22,629 bases of DNA from Bacillota bacterium (GCA_003343765.1 QAKO01000121.1:1-22629), one strand, 5' to 3'; counted from the first letter of the stretch, positions 1 through 7,664 are shown. Numbers and translations are program-made. The notes: generated from the sequence alone by a model not told the origin.

Positions 1-238
1 CGTTCGGTTTATTCAATGCACAGGCACGAAGCATTATTTTGTCGGGCAAAGGTTCGGTTTGCCTTTCGATATTTCCGTCCGTAAAGTTATCTTCTTTGCC
101 AACGGCGATAATATCGAAACCTTTTTCGACGAGGAAAGCCGAGAACTGCCAAAGTTTCTCGAACATACCGTAAGAGTCCATAATAACGGAAATATTCTTT
201 TCGGGGTGATAAGCGGTAATGCGGTAGTAGTTTGCCAT
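1..238 (-). CDS. Hypothetical protein of conjugative-element type, C-terminus off the left edge
   Basis: The minus strand reads open from an ATG at 238-236 to the window edge, giving 79 codons. The protein begins MANYYRITAYHPEKN and continues with a GMFEKLWQFSAFLVEKGFD stretch. A clear AAAGGAG ribosome site lies at 254-248 on the minus strand, 9 bases before the ATG, and supports this start. The gene follows the PcfJ-like stop codon by 20 bases, so the two are probably co-transcribed. I do not recognise a domain. Small proteins of this look occur next to pcfJ-like genes in integrative conjugative elements of Clostridia, which is recollection of context and not a domain assignment. No signal peptide or membrane segment is visible. 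The function is unknown. Confidence 0.75.
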   Translation of the reverse strand, partial: MANYYRITAYHPEKNISVIMDSYGMFEKLWQFSAFLVEKGFDIIAVGKEDNFTDGNIERQTEPLPDKIMLRACALNKPN

Positions 239-258
239 AGTTTTAATCTCCTTTGCGG

Positions 259-936
259 TTAAGCCGCTAATTGTTTTATCTTTCTGTTTGCGTAAGGCAG
301 CCACTTTTTATGGACGAAGTTTATAACTTCTTCTGTGGGCTTCGAATCGTGGTCGCCGTAACACTGTAAAATGCGTTTTTGTGCCGGCGAATACTCAATC
401 GTAACGAACGGAACGTCGGGTTGCTCTTTGGTGCGGATAAAGAATATAAGCGATTCTTCTCTCGCAAATTTTTGATCGTAACCCATACGTTCTACGCAAT
501 GGTGAAGCAGTTCGCCTTCGCGAATGAGATCCGACGGCTTTTGTGCGATAATCGCTATATAGACCGACTTTTTATCGTATTCAAGCCCTAAATACTTGCT
601 TGCTACGGCGGCAAATCTGTCGTAAAGGGCTTTACGTTCCTGCTCGTCTTTCAATGCTTTTGCGGTGTTGTATTCGTCTATACGAATATCGTGCCAACGT
701 TTGAAATCGTGGGGAAAGCGGTTCTTGTTTTCCGTCATATCCAAGCCGAGATAATTGCAGGCGCGCAAGTAATCCCGATACGAATACGGGTTCGTGTTCT
801 GACTGCGGATATACAAAATAAACTTTTCAAGGTCGTTTTTGAAGAATGTTCGTAGCTCTTTGAGTTCGGCTTCTTTGGATAACTGCATACGGTATTTTTT
901 ATACGCTTGCAAGTCGGCAACCGTATGTTGTTTTTG
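259..936 (-). pseudogene. PcfJ-like protein, N-terminus lost at a junction
   Basis: About 225 codons end at a TAA at 261-259. The visible protein carries the PcfJ-type core: SYRDYLRACNYLGLD, then RFPHDFKRWHDIRIDEY, then ELLHHCVERMGYDQ, then IFFIRTKEQPDVPFVTIEYS and ILQCYGDHDSKP. PcfJ was first described on enterococcal conjugative plasmid pCF10, and homologues are common in integrative conjugative elements and phage-like islands; the molecular role is unclear. Homology-like sequence starts near KQHTVADLQAYKKY (about 934-890). Further upstream the same frame runs antisense through the isomerase gene and looks artefactual. The family is usually much longer, so the N-terminus is missing. An in-frame Met at 888 has no convincing ribosome site. 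Base composition is visibly more AT-rich than in the genes to the right. Confidence 0.75.
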
Positions 937-942
937 GCATAG

Positions 943-1629
943 AAAAAGCCGAGCGAGGAACAGATGAACTGGTCGGCGCACGTAGCTGCGGCGGAACAGA
1001 AACTTGTAGATAAATTTTCTCTGGGCGGACTTGCGTATTATTACCACGGCATGAACAACAGCGAATACGAAAAGCTGCAGGAAGGGTTTATTGTGGGATT
1101 CTCTCTGCTTACGGCAAACCATGTGCCTTGTGCAGGAGAAGGGGATCTGAAAACCGCGATCGCAATGAAAATTTGCGATTCGCTGGATGTCGGCGGAAGT
1201 TTTTGTGAGATCGTGACGACGGATTATATCGACGGTACGATTTTGTTGGGACACGACGGGCCGTTCCATATAAAGATTGCAAACGGAAAGCCGATTTTAA
1301 GGGAAATGGGACTGTATCACGGCAAGCGCGGATCGGGCATTTCCGTGGAAGCGAAAGTAAAACGCGGGGATGTTACAAACCTGGGGCTTACGCAGATCGT
1401 GGACGGAAAACTGAAGCTAATTATCAGCGAAGGCGTGGCGACGGACGGGGAGATCATGCAGATCGGAAACACGCAGACGCCCGTAAAATTCTCTGTAGAT
1501 CCGGATACGTACATGGAAAAATGGTTCAAGGAAGCGCCGACGCATCACTTTGCGATGTCGGTCGGAAAGAATGCAAAGTTATTTGAAAAAGTCGCAAAAC
1601 TTTTGCATATCAACTATGTGATTTTATAA
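943..1629 (+). pseudogene. L-fucose/L-arabinose isomerase-like protein, C-terminal half only
   Basis: The frame opens after an in-frame TAG at 940-942 and ends at TAA 1627-1629. Sequence resembling the FucI/AraA-like isomerase family (COG2407 type) begins at once with KKPSEEQMNWSAHVA. It continues through GEGDLKTAIAMKICD, GGSFCEIVTTDY, LLGHDGPFHIKIANGKP, YHGKRGSGISVE, IMQIGNTQTPVKF and APTHHFAMSVGKNA. The Glu of GEGD, the Glu of FCEI, the His of GHDGP and the His pair of THHFA match the positions expected for metal and substrate binding. Full-length relatives have roughly 450-500 residues, so about half, including the Rossmann-type N-terminal domains, is absent. An ATG at 964 with a GAGGA four bases upstream could start a 221-residue product, but that would lack most of the fold. 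I treat it as a remnant cut at the junction. Its neighbours suggest an original role in deoxyhexose or pentose catabolism. Confidence 0.8.
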
Positions 1630-1808
1630 GGTTTGACTGAAAGATTTATTGATCGGGAAAATTCAACGCGAGAGTATACGATGTTAAGTTTCTTTGAAAA
1701 TTTTGGCGAAGAAAATATAAAAAAATTCCGTGCGACGCCGTTGCGGAGCTGAAACAATACAGCGATTCAAAAAGAAGCCGTGTATTCTGAGAAAATTTGA
1801 AAAAAGGA

Positions 1809-1837
1809 TTGACAAGCGGGCAATACGGTGCTATTAT
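1809..1837 (+). promoter_or_regulatory. Sigma-70-type promoter of the lacI-like gene
   Basis: A perfect -35 box TTGACA lies at 1809-1814. After a 17-base spacer comes TATTAT at 1832-1837, five of six matches to the consensus -10. The predicted start of transcription falls near 1844, about 50 bases before the regulator ATG. This is the best promoter to the left of the LacI gene. Confidence 0.8.
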
Positions 1838-1851
1838 GTTCTCGTGAACAT
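1836..1851. promoter_or_regulatory. Candidate LacI-type operator over the transcription start
   Basis: ATGTTCTCGTGAACAT is an inverted repeat. Six-base arms ATGTTC/GAACAT match perfectly around TCGT, and the axis falls on a central CG step, as is usual for LacI-family operators. It overlaps the end of the -10 box and the predicted +1 of the regulator promoter. A bound repressor would therefore block initiation. Autoregulation by the adjacent LacI protein is inference from position and symmetry. Confidence 0.6.
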
Positions 1852-1896
1852 ACAGAGATAAATGGAAGATATGCAAGGGGGTGAGAGAGCAGGAAA

Positions 1897-2892
1897 ATGG
1901 TAGACAGGAAAGAGGTAGCCCGACTTGCGGGGGTATCTTCCATGACGGTTACGCGCGTTGTGAGCGGGAAAGGATATGTAGCGGAAGAGACGCGCAGACG
2001 GGTGCAGAAGGTGATCGAAGAGACGGGGTATATTCCCAATCGGATCGCATCGGGTCTGGTCAGCCGCAAGAGCAACAGGATCGCGATCATAGTGCCGGAG
2101 CTTTCCAATCCGTATTATCTGCAGGTTGTGGAAGCGATGATCGAGCAAGCGAAGAAGTACAATTACGTAATTTCGGTATTCAAGGCATACGGAGAGGAGA
2201 TGCCGGGGGTGCTGGAAGAAGTGATCTCGAACCGGGTAGCGGGAGTTGTGAATTACTCGTCGATGTTTCCGTCGCGGTATAAAGCGTATTTGCAGGAGAT
2301 CGGGGCAAAGCTGATCCGTGCGGACGGCGGAAAGACGGATTTTCGGATGTCGCTTTCATATGACGGGGCGATCCGCGAAGCGTTGGAGCTGTTGTTTGCG
2401 CGCGGCGCGGAAAAAATTTTGTTTGTTGCGGGGATCACGGAAGATTTTGCCACAGACGATCAACGGATTCCTTTTTTCAAAAAGTACATGGCGGAGCATG
2501 GGAGAGTTCCGCAGGCGGAAGATATTCTGTACGGGGATTATCCGCGGCGGGATGCCTATGTTGTGGGGCAGGATGCGGCGAAGAAGCTGATCGCAGAGGG
2601 CAGGAAATTTGATGCCGTGTTTTGTATCAACGACATGATGGCTCTGGGATTCATGAACGCATGGAAAAAGGCAGGCAAGCGGGTACCGGAGGACGCGGCG
2701 GTCGTAGGTTTTGACAATATACGGATGGCGGAAGCGTTTGATCCGGGGCTGTCGACGGTTGCGACGGATACGGAGAAAGAAGCGAGGCTGTATATCAATT
2801 ATATTGCGGGGATCGAATCGGAAGAAGATACGGATCTTCATGCAAAATTTATTGCGCGGGGCAGCACGGAATTTTGCAGGCGGAGAGGATAA
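1897..2892 (+). CDS. LacI-family transcriptional regulator
   Basis: The 331-residue protein has the standard LacI layout. A helix-turn-helix at residues 3-24 (RKEVARLAGVSSMTVTRVVSG) and the hinge-helix stretch ending YIPNRIASGLVSRKSN precede a periplasmic-binding-protein-like sugar sensor. The sensor starts at RIAIIVPELSNPYY and includes DAVFCINDMMALGFMNAWK and VVGFDNIRMAEAFDPGLSTV. Length is normal for the family. The start ATG at 1897 follows an AGGA at 1889-1892, with a stronger AGGGGG run further upstream. It has its own promoter and an operator-like palindrome. A small hairpin follows the stop, then the RpiB-like gene 106 bases downstream on the same strand, probably in the same transcript. 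The effector is unknown; a phosphorylated or free deoxy sugar or pentose is a reasonable guess from the neighbours. Confidence 0.96.
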   Translation: MVDRKEVARLAGVSSMTVTRVVSGKGYVAEETRRRVQKVIEETGYIPNRIASGLVSRKSNRIAIIVPELSNPYYLQVVEAMIEQAKKYNYVISVFKAYGEEMPGVLEEVISNRVAGVVNYSSMFPSRYKAYLQEIGAKLIRADGGKTDFRMSLSYDGAIREALELLFARGAEKILFVAGITEDFATDDQRIPFFKKYMAEHGRVPQAEDILYGDYPRRDAYVVGQDAAKKLIAEGRKFDAVFCINDMMALGFMNAWKKAGKRVPEDAAVVGFDNIRMAEAFDPGLSTVATDTEKEARLYINYIAGIESEEDTDLHAKFIARGSTEFCRRRG

Positions 2893-2908
2893 GCACCGGA
2901 AGCGGTGC
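2893..2908 (+). other. Small hairpin directly after the LacI stop
   Basis: GCACCG and CGGTGC form a perfect six-pair stem around a GAAG loop, a tetraloop of the stable GNRA-like class. It starts at the base after the TAA. There is no U-run, so it is unlikely to be a full terminator. It could stabilise the upstream message or be chance. Confidence 0.4.
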
Positions 2909-2998
2909 CGAAGTGTAAGCAGGAAACGCAGGGCAGGAGCGCCGCACAGGCGATCGCAGCGCCCTTTGTTGATAAAAATTAAAAAAGGAGCAGAAAAA

Positions 2999-3577
2999 AT
3001 GAAAAAAATTGCAGACAAAGAGATCCTGGTCGGAGCAGATTTTGCCGGATTTCCTTTGAAAGAAGTGGTTGTGGAATATCTGACGTCGAAAGGCTGGAAG
3101 GTCACGGATGTCGGTGTGAAAAAGGACAGCGATCCGAAGGATACCGATCTGATGTTCCACCGCGTGGGGCTGCGCGTGGGGAGCATGATCGCGGAAGGCG
3201 AGTTTGAAAGGGCATTGATCTTCTGCGGAACGGGCATGGGAATTCATATTGCGGCGAGCAAATGCCCGCACGTTCATGCAGGCGTAGTGGAGAGCGTTCC
3301 GGCGGCATTGCGTGCGATCACGGGCAACGGAGTCAACGTCCTGGCGATGGGTGCGTTCTATGTTGCGCCGCAGATGGCGAAGGATATCGTGGACGTGTAC
3401 CTGAACGCGCATCTGGGTTCGGGTTACGAGTGGTGGCATAATTTCTATGAATTCCACAAACTGGCGATCGACGAGCTGGAAGCGTTCGACTACGAAGAAT
3501 ACAAAAAGAACGGCTTCAAAGTGAAAAAGCTGGGCGATTATGATTTGAAACTGGAAGACAAACCCGAAAATATCTGA
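2999..3577 (+). CDS. RpiB/LacA/LacB-family sugar-phosphate isomerase, divergent
   Basis: The protein has 192 residues, against about 150 for ordinary ribose-5-phosphate isomerase B. The start ATG at 2999 follows AAAAAAGGAG with good spacing; a longer upstream frame is spurious because it overlaps the lacI gene. Family landmarks are GADFAGFPLKE at 12-22, FCGTGMGIHIAASKCP at 75-90 with the catalytic-type Cys76, and NVLAMGAFYVAPQMAKDIVDVYL at 113-135. Two positions differ from classical RpiB: the DHAG-type motif reads DFAG, and the His-Asn before the VLxxG strand is replaced by Thr-Gly-Asn. About 40 extra C-terminal residues are rich in Lys, Asp and Glu. The enzyme is predicted cytoplasmic and would act on a phosphorylated sugar (aldose/ketose exchange), but the substrate is probably not ribose 5-phosphate. 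It sits downstream of lacI and is followed by a strong terminator. Confidence 0.9.
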   Translation: MKKIADKEILVGADFAGFPLKEVVVEYLTSKGWKVTDVGVKKDSDPKDTDLMFHRVGLRVGSMIAEGEFERALIFCGTGMGIHIAASKCPHVHAGVVESVPAALRAITGNGVNVLAMGAFYVAPQMAKDIVDVYLNAHLGSGYEWWHNFYEFHKLAIDELEAFDYEEYKKNGFKVKKLGDYDLKLEDKPENI

Positions 3578-3630
3578 CGTGGCGTTGCAACGGAGAGCGT
3601 TGTTTGCGCGGCAAGAAACGTTGCGTAAGC

Positions 3631-3673
3631 CGCCGCGGAGCGCCGCATTTCTTGCGGCACTCCGCGGCGTTTT
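3631..3673 (+). terminator. Rho-independent terminator after the RpiB-like gene
   Basis: The arms CGCCGCGGAGCGCCGC (3631-3646) and GCGGCACTCCGCGGCG (3654-3669) pair over 16 positions with one C-A mismatch around a 7-base loop, and TTTT follows. It ends the lacI-rpiB unit and implies that the next gene needs its own promoter. In the remaining 120 bases before 3793 I see no convincing -35/-10 pair. Confidence 0.8.
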
Positions 3674-3792
3674 GCCTGAAAAACGGCCGTCGGCAAAGGA
3701 ACATGATCCCGAAGGGAAAAAGCGGGACAACGCGTTTGAGTGAACTGTGTCCGAAGGCAAAAAATGACTGAAGAGATAAAAATAGGTGCGGA

Positions 3793-6609
3793 ATGAAAGA
3801 CATCATTGAAGAATTAAAAAATGCGGATCTGAGGGATTATGCCGGGATCCCGTTTTGGAGCTGGAACAACGAACTGGAGATCGATGAGCTTCTGAAGCAG
3901 ATCGAAGCGATGAAGAAGCGGCATCTGGGCGGGTTCATTATGCACGCGCGTACGGGGCTGAAAACGCCGTATCTGGGCGAGAAGTGGTTTGCGTGCATAG
4001 AAGCGTGCCTGGACAAGGCGAAAGAGCTGAATATGCGCGCGTGGGTTTACGACGAAAACGGCTGGCCGAGCGGATTTGTCGGCGGGGAACTTTTGAAAGA
4101 CAAAAAGAATCTGGCGACGTATCTGACGTTGGAAGAAGGCTTTGACGGCGAAGCGATGGCTTGTTACGTTTCGAAAGAAGGCGGTTTCGAGCGGATCTTT
4201 TCGGAGAAAGAGGCGAAGGGGCAGAAAGTTTACGCAGTGCGGCTGAACTATTCGCCCGCGAACACGGACATACTCAATCCTGCGGTGATGGATCAGTTCA
4301 TCGCGATGACGTATGAGAAATATTACGAGAGATTTGCGGACAGATTCGGCAAGGAATTTGCGGGATTTTTTACGGACGAACCGCAATATTATCGGTATTC
4401 GACGCCGTATTCGGTGGTATTGGACGAAGAATACAAGTCGCTGTACGGAGAAGATCTGCGCGACGGGCTGATTCATCTGTTTTTTGACGGGGAAGCGGAT
4501 TACGAATTCCGCGAGCGTTATTACAAGCTGATCCACGGCGCGTATGTGCGGAACTTTTACAAGCGGCTGTACGACTGGTGCGAAGGACACGGATGCGCGC
4601 TGACGGGGCACAGTGTGGAAGAAAGCTGGCTGTTCACGCAGATGTGGGGCGGCGCGGGCGTTACGGAAACGTACGAGTATGAAACGATCCCTGCGATCGA
4701 CGATCTGGCGGACAATTTTTCGGCGCGGCTTTCAGCGAAGCAGCTGGGCAGTGCGCGCGAGCAGCTCGGCAAGCGGCAGGCGCTGACCGAAACGTTCGGC
4801 TGCAGCGGATACGATACGCCGCCGCGTCGGCTGCGTGCGATCGGCGACGGACAGTTTGTGCGCGGCGTCACGATGATGTGTCATCACCTGTATTCCTACA
4901 GCCTTGCGGAACAGGGTAAATACGATCATCCGCCCTGCTTTTCGGAGCATATGCCGTGGCGGGATGATTTCGCGGACTTCAACGACTATTTCACCCGTTT
5001 GGGGTATCTGCTTTCCAACAGCGACGAGCAGGTGAACGCTTTGGTGATCAGCCCGCTTTCGAGCGTGTATCTGAATTACAAGCGCAACGACGAAGAGGCT
5101 GCGCGGATTTTCGATATACGTCTGATGGAATTGCAGTCGATTTTGAAAGAAAAGGGGATCGCTTATCATCTGGGGGACGAATCGCTTCTGAGCCGTCACG
5201 GGCATGCGGAAGGGGGCGCGTTGGTGTTCGGCCGCATGAAATATAAATATGTGATCATGCCGTATACATCCAACCTGTACGCGTCGACGAAGAAAGTACT
5301 GGAAGAATACGCGGCGCAGGGCGGAAAAGTGTGCCTGTTTGACGGGGTGCCGCAGTATACGGACGGTAAGCGCGACGATTATTCGTTCCTGCGCCAGAAC
5401 GTGACATTGGACGAAATAGCGGCGGACGGTGCGATAAAATTCCAAGCGAGCGTGCCGGTGGAGTACACGTACCGCAAGGGAAAGAATTTCACGATGCTGT
5501 ATCTGTTCAACGAGAGCGAAAAGGCGTCGCGGATCACGCTGACGGAGAAGTTCACGAAGCTGGATCCGGTCACCCTTCGCGAAGAAAAGACAGACGGGAC
5601 GCTGGAGCTTGCGCCGGAAGGGAGTGCGTTGCTCCTGCAGGGCAGGGACGCGGAAAAGAGCGCGTTTGAGGCAGGAAAGACGGAGGATATAACCGATCGT
5701 TTCCGTTTCGTGAAGATCGGGGAAAACAATCTGACGCTGGATTTTGTCAACGTATCGACGGACGGGAAGACGTTCGGAGAGCCGCGTTATTTCAGTGAAG
5801 TGACGGAAGATTTGATCCGCAAAGATTACCGCGGAAAATTGTATGTGCGGTATGCGTTCACGGTCAAAGACAAAGTTCCCGTACGGCTGATGCGCGAAAA
5901 AGACAGGGGCGAAGATTTTCTTCTGAACGGGAAACCGCTTTCGTTCGGGCAGAGCAAATTCGATGTTCTGTTTGAAGAGGCGGACATTACGGATTTGATC
6001 CGCCAAGGGGAGAACGAGTTCACGTATTCAGTGGATTTCTACCAGGATCCGGGGGTACGTTTCGCACTTTTCGATCCGGAAGCGACGGAAAGCGTGCGCA
6101 ACTGTCTCGTGTACGACACATACATTTATCCCGTGTATCTGCGCGGAAAATTCGAAACGGACGCACAGCGTCGGCTGACAGCCTGCACCCATACTCCGTC
6201 CATAAAAGGCATCGACAAAGACGGCTATAAATTTTTTGCGGGCGAAGCGGAATATGCGGCGGAGATCGAGTCGAAAGAAGGCGGCCGTGCGTGCCTGCGG
6301 TTTACGGGCGATTACATGACGGTGCATTTTACGGTGAACGGGAAGGAGTATTCCTGCGCGCTGAACGACTGTACGGAAGTGGAGCTGGATAAAGGAACGA
6401 ACAGGATCGCGCTGAAAATCACGGCGAGCCTGCGCAATATGTTCGGGCCGTTCCACCTGAAAGCGAACGAAAAAGACGGGGTTTCTCCGTTCAGCTTTAC
6501 GATGAGCATGAGCTGGGATGACGGCAAGAGCCGGTTCTTCGATCCCGCGTATAAGACGTTCCCGTTCGGGCTGGAAAAGATCGAACAAATTTCGGCGGAA
6601 AAAGAATAA
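3793..6609 (+). CDS. Large cytoplasmic glycoside hydrolase, GH106-like (putative alpha-L-rhamnosidase)
   Basis: The 938-residue protein has no signal peptide or membrane segment, so it should act on imported oligosaccharides. Its N-terminal barrel carries IPFWSWN (19-25), GGFIMHARTGL (46-56), AWVYDENGWPSG (83-94), AGFFTDEPQ (190-198), TGHSVEE (271-277) and LTETFGCSGY (331-340). These match my recollection of bacterial hydrolases related to GH106, whose characterised members are alpha-L-rhamnosidases. E196 and E333 are candidate catalytic acids from motif position only. The C-terminal third has beta-rich, galactose-binding-like segments, for example VPVRLMREKDRGEDFLLNGK. The start ATG at 3793 has a modest AGGTG upstream. 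It lies between a terminator and a stack of hairpins, so it may be monocistronic. Assignment as a glycoside hydrolase is secure; the exact family and sugar are less so. Confidence 0.85.
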   Translation: MKDIIEELKNADLRDYAGIPFWSWNNELEIDELLKQIEAMKKRHLGGFIMHARTGLKTPYLGEKWFACIEACLDKAKELNMRAWVYDENGWPSGFVGGELLKDKKNLATYLTLEEGFDGEAMACYVSKEGGFERIFSEKEAKGQKVYAVRLNYSPANTDILNPAVMDQFIAMTYEKYYERFADRFGKEFAGFFTDEPQYYRYSTPYSVVLDEEYKSLYGEDLRDGLIHLFFDGEADYEFRERYYKLIHGAYVRNFYKRLYDWCEGHGCALTGHSVEESWLFTQMWGGAGVTETYEYETIPAIDDLADNFSARLSAKQLGSAREQLGKRQALTETFGCSGYDTPPRRLRAIGDGQFVRGVTMMCHHLYSYSLAEQGKYDHPPCFSEHMPWRDDFADFNDYFTRLGYLLSNSDEQVNALVISPLSSVYLNYKRNDEEAARIFDIRLMELQSILKEKGIAYHLGDESLLSRHGHAEGGALVFGRMKYKYVIMPYTSNLYASTKKVLEEYAAQGGKVCLFDGVPQYTDGKRDDYSFLRQNVTLDEIAADGAIKFQASVPVEYTYRKGKNFTMLYLFNESEKASRITLTEKFTKLDPVTLREEKTDGTLELAPEGSALLLQGRDAEKSAFEAGKTEDITDRFRFVKIGENNLTLDFVNVSTDGKTFGEPRYFSEVTEDLIRKDYRGKLYVRYAFTVKDKVPVRLMREKDRGEDFLLNGKPLSFGQSKFDVLFEEADITDLIRQGENEFTYSVDFYQDPGVRFALFDPEATESVRNCLVYDTYIYPVYLRGKFETDAQRRLTACTHTPSIKGIDKDGYKFFAGEAEYAAEIESKEGGRACLRFTGDYMTVHFTVNGKEYSCALNDCTEVELDKGTNRIALKITASLRNMFGPFHLKANEKDGVSPFSFTMSMSWDDGKSRFFDPAYKTFPFGLEKIEQISAEKE

Positions 6610-6616
6610 TAAAAAT

Positions 6617-6647
6617 ATCGCCGCACGCAAAAATTGCGTGCGGCGAT
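6617..6647. terminator. Hairpin 1 of four between convergent genes
   Basis: The 14-base arms ATCGCCGCACGCAA (6617-6630) and TTGCGTGCGGCGAT (6634-6647) are perfectly complementary around an AAA loop, 7 bases past the GH106-like stop. On the plus strand no T-run follows. On the minus strand the stem is followed by ATATTTTTATT, so it would work best as a final terminator for transcripts coming from the AraC gene. Confidence 0.7.
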
Positions 6648-6662
6648 AAAGTCGAAAAACAC

Positions 6663-6705
6663 AACCGCCTGTCTGCGAAAAACGAATTTGCGCGGGCGGT
6701 TTTTT
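6663..6705 (+). terminator. Hairpin 2, Rho-independent terminator of the GH106-like gene
   Basis: The arms AACCGCCTG (6663-6671) and CGGGCGGTT (6693-6701) pair over nine positions, including one G-T wobble. They are followed by a run of six Ts ending at 6705. The opposite strand also has a T-containing tail (TTGTGTTTTTC), so it may act in both directions. Confidence 0.75.
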
Positions 6706-6715
6706 GTGAGAGATG

Positions 6716-6755
6716 CGGCGCACTCTGCAAACAATCTGCAGAGTGCGCCGATTTT
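6716..6755 (+). terminator. Hairpin 3, terminator-like
   Basis: The perfect 14-base arms CGGCGCACTCTGCA (6716-6729) and TGCAGAGTGCGCCG (6737-6750) enclose a 7-base loop and are followed by ATTTTG. The tail is short, so termination strength is uncertain. Confidence 0.65.
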
Positions 6756-6767
6756 GTGTAAAAAATG

Positions 6768-6807
6768 ATGCCGCGGCGCGCAATTTTTTTCAAGCCGCGG
6801 CATTTTT
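6768..6807. terminator. Hairpin 4, bidirectional terminator next to the AraC stop
   Basis: The arms ATGCCGCGGC (6768-6777) and GCCGCGGCAT (6794-6803) are perfectly complementary. The plus strand continues TTTTT and the minus strand continues CATTTTTTAC. Its right arm lies within a few bases of the minus-strand TGA at 6809-6807. It is the natural terminator of the AraC gene. Confidence 0.75.
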
Positions 6808-7628
6808 CAGCTTCGCGCAAGATTGAGTTTCTGCGAAATTTTTCTGTATTTTCCGGGCGGCATGCCCGTCAGTTTGCGGAACTGACGGTTAAAGTAATTT
6901 TCGCTTTCGAAACCGCAGGCGTAGGCGATTTCGCGCACACTGCGGTTGCTTTCGAAGAGCATGGAAATGGCCATATTCAGTCTTTTCTGCAAAATGTATT
7001 GCTGGGGAGAAATTTTAAACTGTTTTGTAAACAGACTGCTGAAATAGGGCGTACTCAGGTACACGAGTTCGCTCAGCTGCGCGTTGGTGACGGTGTTTTG
7101 GATGTTGTCGTCGATGTATTTGAGAACAGGCACGAACCGCGCGGAACTCGCGTAGACGTCATCGCTGTTTTCGGGCAAAAATTTGGAAATAAGGAAGCGC
7201 AGAAGCCCTTCGCTGGCGAGCCGATCGGAGATCCCTTTCTGCTCTTCAGGTTTTCGGACGATGTTGGTGAGCAGCTCCATGATGGGTTCGTCGGTGGGCA
7301 GGGCGGGTACGATGTTTTTTGTCTGGAAAACGGAAAGGTAACTGGCGGTGGTGATATCCAGGTTGAAATGGATCCAGTAATGCTTGAGGATCTGGTCACA
7401 ATGCGCATCGAACAGCGAAAAAGCCGGGATGAAATAGAGATTCCCGGGGACAAGTTCGAGCTTTTTATTGTTTTCTAAAAAGATGATTGCGTGGCCGCTG
7501 ACGATGTAATAGATCCTGTAATAAGGGAAAAAGGCAACAAAGCGGTGCCAGGAGCTGTCCACACAGTCACAGCCTGCTTCCATTATTTTCGTCTTTATGC
7601 CTTCGAAAGGGTTAATGTTCTCGTTCAT
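6807..7628 (-). CDS. AraC-family transcriptional regulator
   Basis: The 273-residue protein has an N-terminal cupin-like sensor (YYRIYYIVSGHAIIFLENN, then LELVPGNLYFIPAFSLFDAH) and a C-terminal double helix-turn-helix. The latter is seen in LSELVYLSTPYFSSLFTKQF, then VREIAYACGFESENYFNRQF and RKLTGMPPGKYR. I chose the Met at 7628 because GGAGG lies 6 bases upstream (7639-7635, minus strand). A longer frame to 7694 begins inside the -35 box and has no ribosome site. The gene points away from the 14-kb utilisation operon and shares its control region, so activation of that operon in response to its sugar is the likely role. It ends at a bidirectional hairpin. Confidence 0.96.
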   Translation of the reverse strand: MNENINPFEGIKTKIMEAGCDCVDSSWHRFVAFFPYYRIYYIVSGHAIIFLENNKKLELVPGNLYFIPAFSLFDAHCDQILKHYWIHFNLDITTASYLSVFQTKNIVPALPTDEPIMELLTNIVRKPEEQKGISDRLASEGLLRFLISKFLPENSDDVYASSARFVPVLKYIDDNIQNTVTNAQLSELVYLSTPYFSSLFTKQFKISPQQYILQKRLNMAISMLFESNRSVREIAYACGFESENYFNRQFRKLTGMPPGKYRKISQKLNLARS

Positions 7629-7634
7629 TGCGGA

Positions 7635-7639
7635 CCTCC
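7635..7639 (-). promoter_or_regulatory. Ribosome binding site that fixes the AraC start
   Basis: GGAGG on the minus strand, six bases before the ATG at 7628. It decides against the longer upstream frame. Confidence 0.85.
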
Positions 7640-7664
7640 GAAAACAGATCTTGATACAAACACT

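Noticed and set aside
937..1269. N-terminal extension of the PcfJ-like frame across the junction
   Set aside because: This part is antisense to the isomerase remnant and lacks PcfJ-like sequence; the continuous frame is accidental.
1681..1752. 23-codon open frame in the gap before lacI
   Set aside because: No ribosome site of note and no recognisable sequence; the gap otherwise holds only the lacI promoter.
2711..2998. Longer start for the RpiB-like protein
   Set aside because: The extra part is Arg-rich and overlaps lacI; ATG 2999 follows AAAGGAG and gives the family N-terminus.
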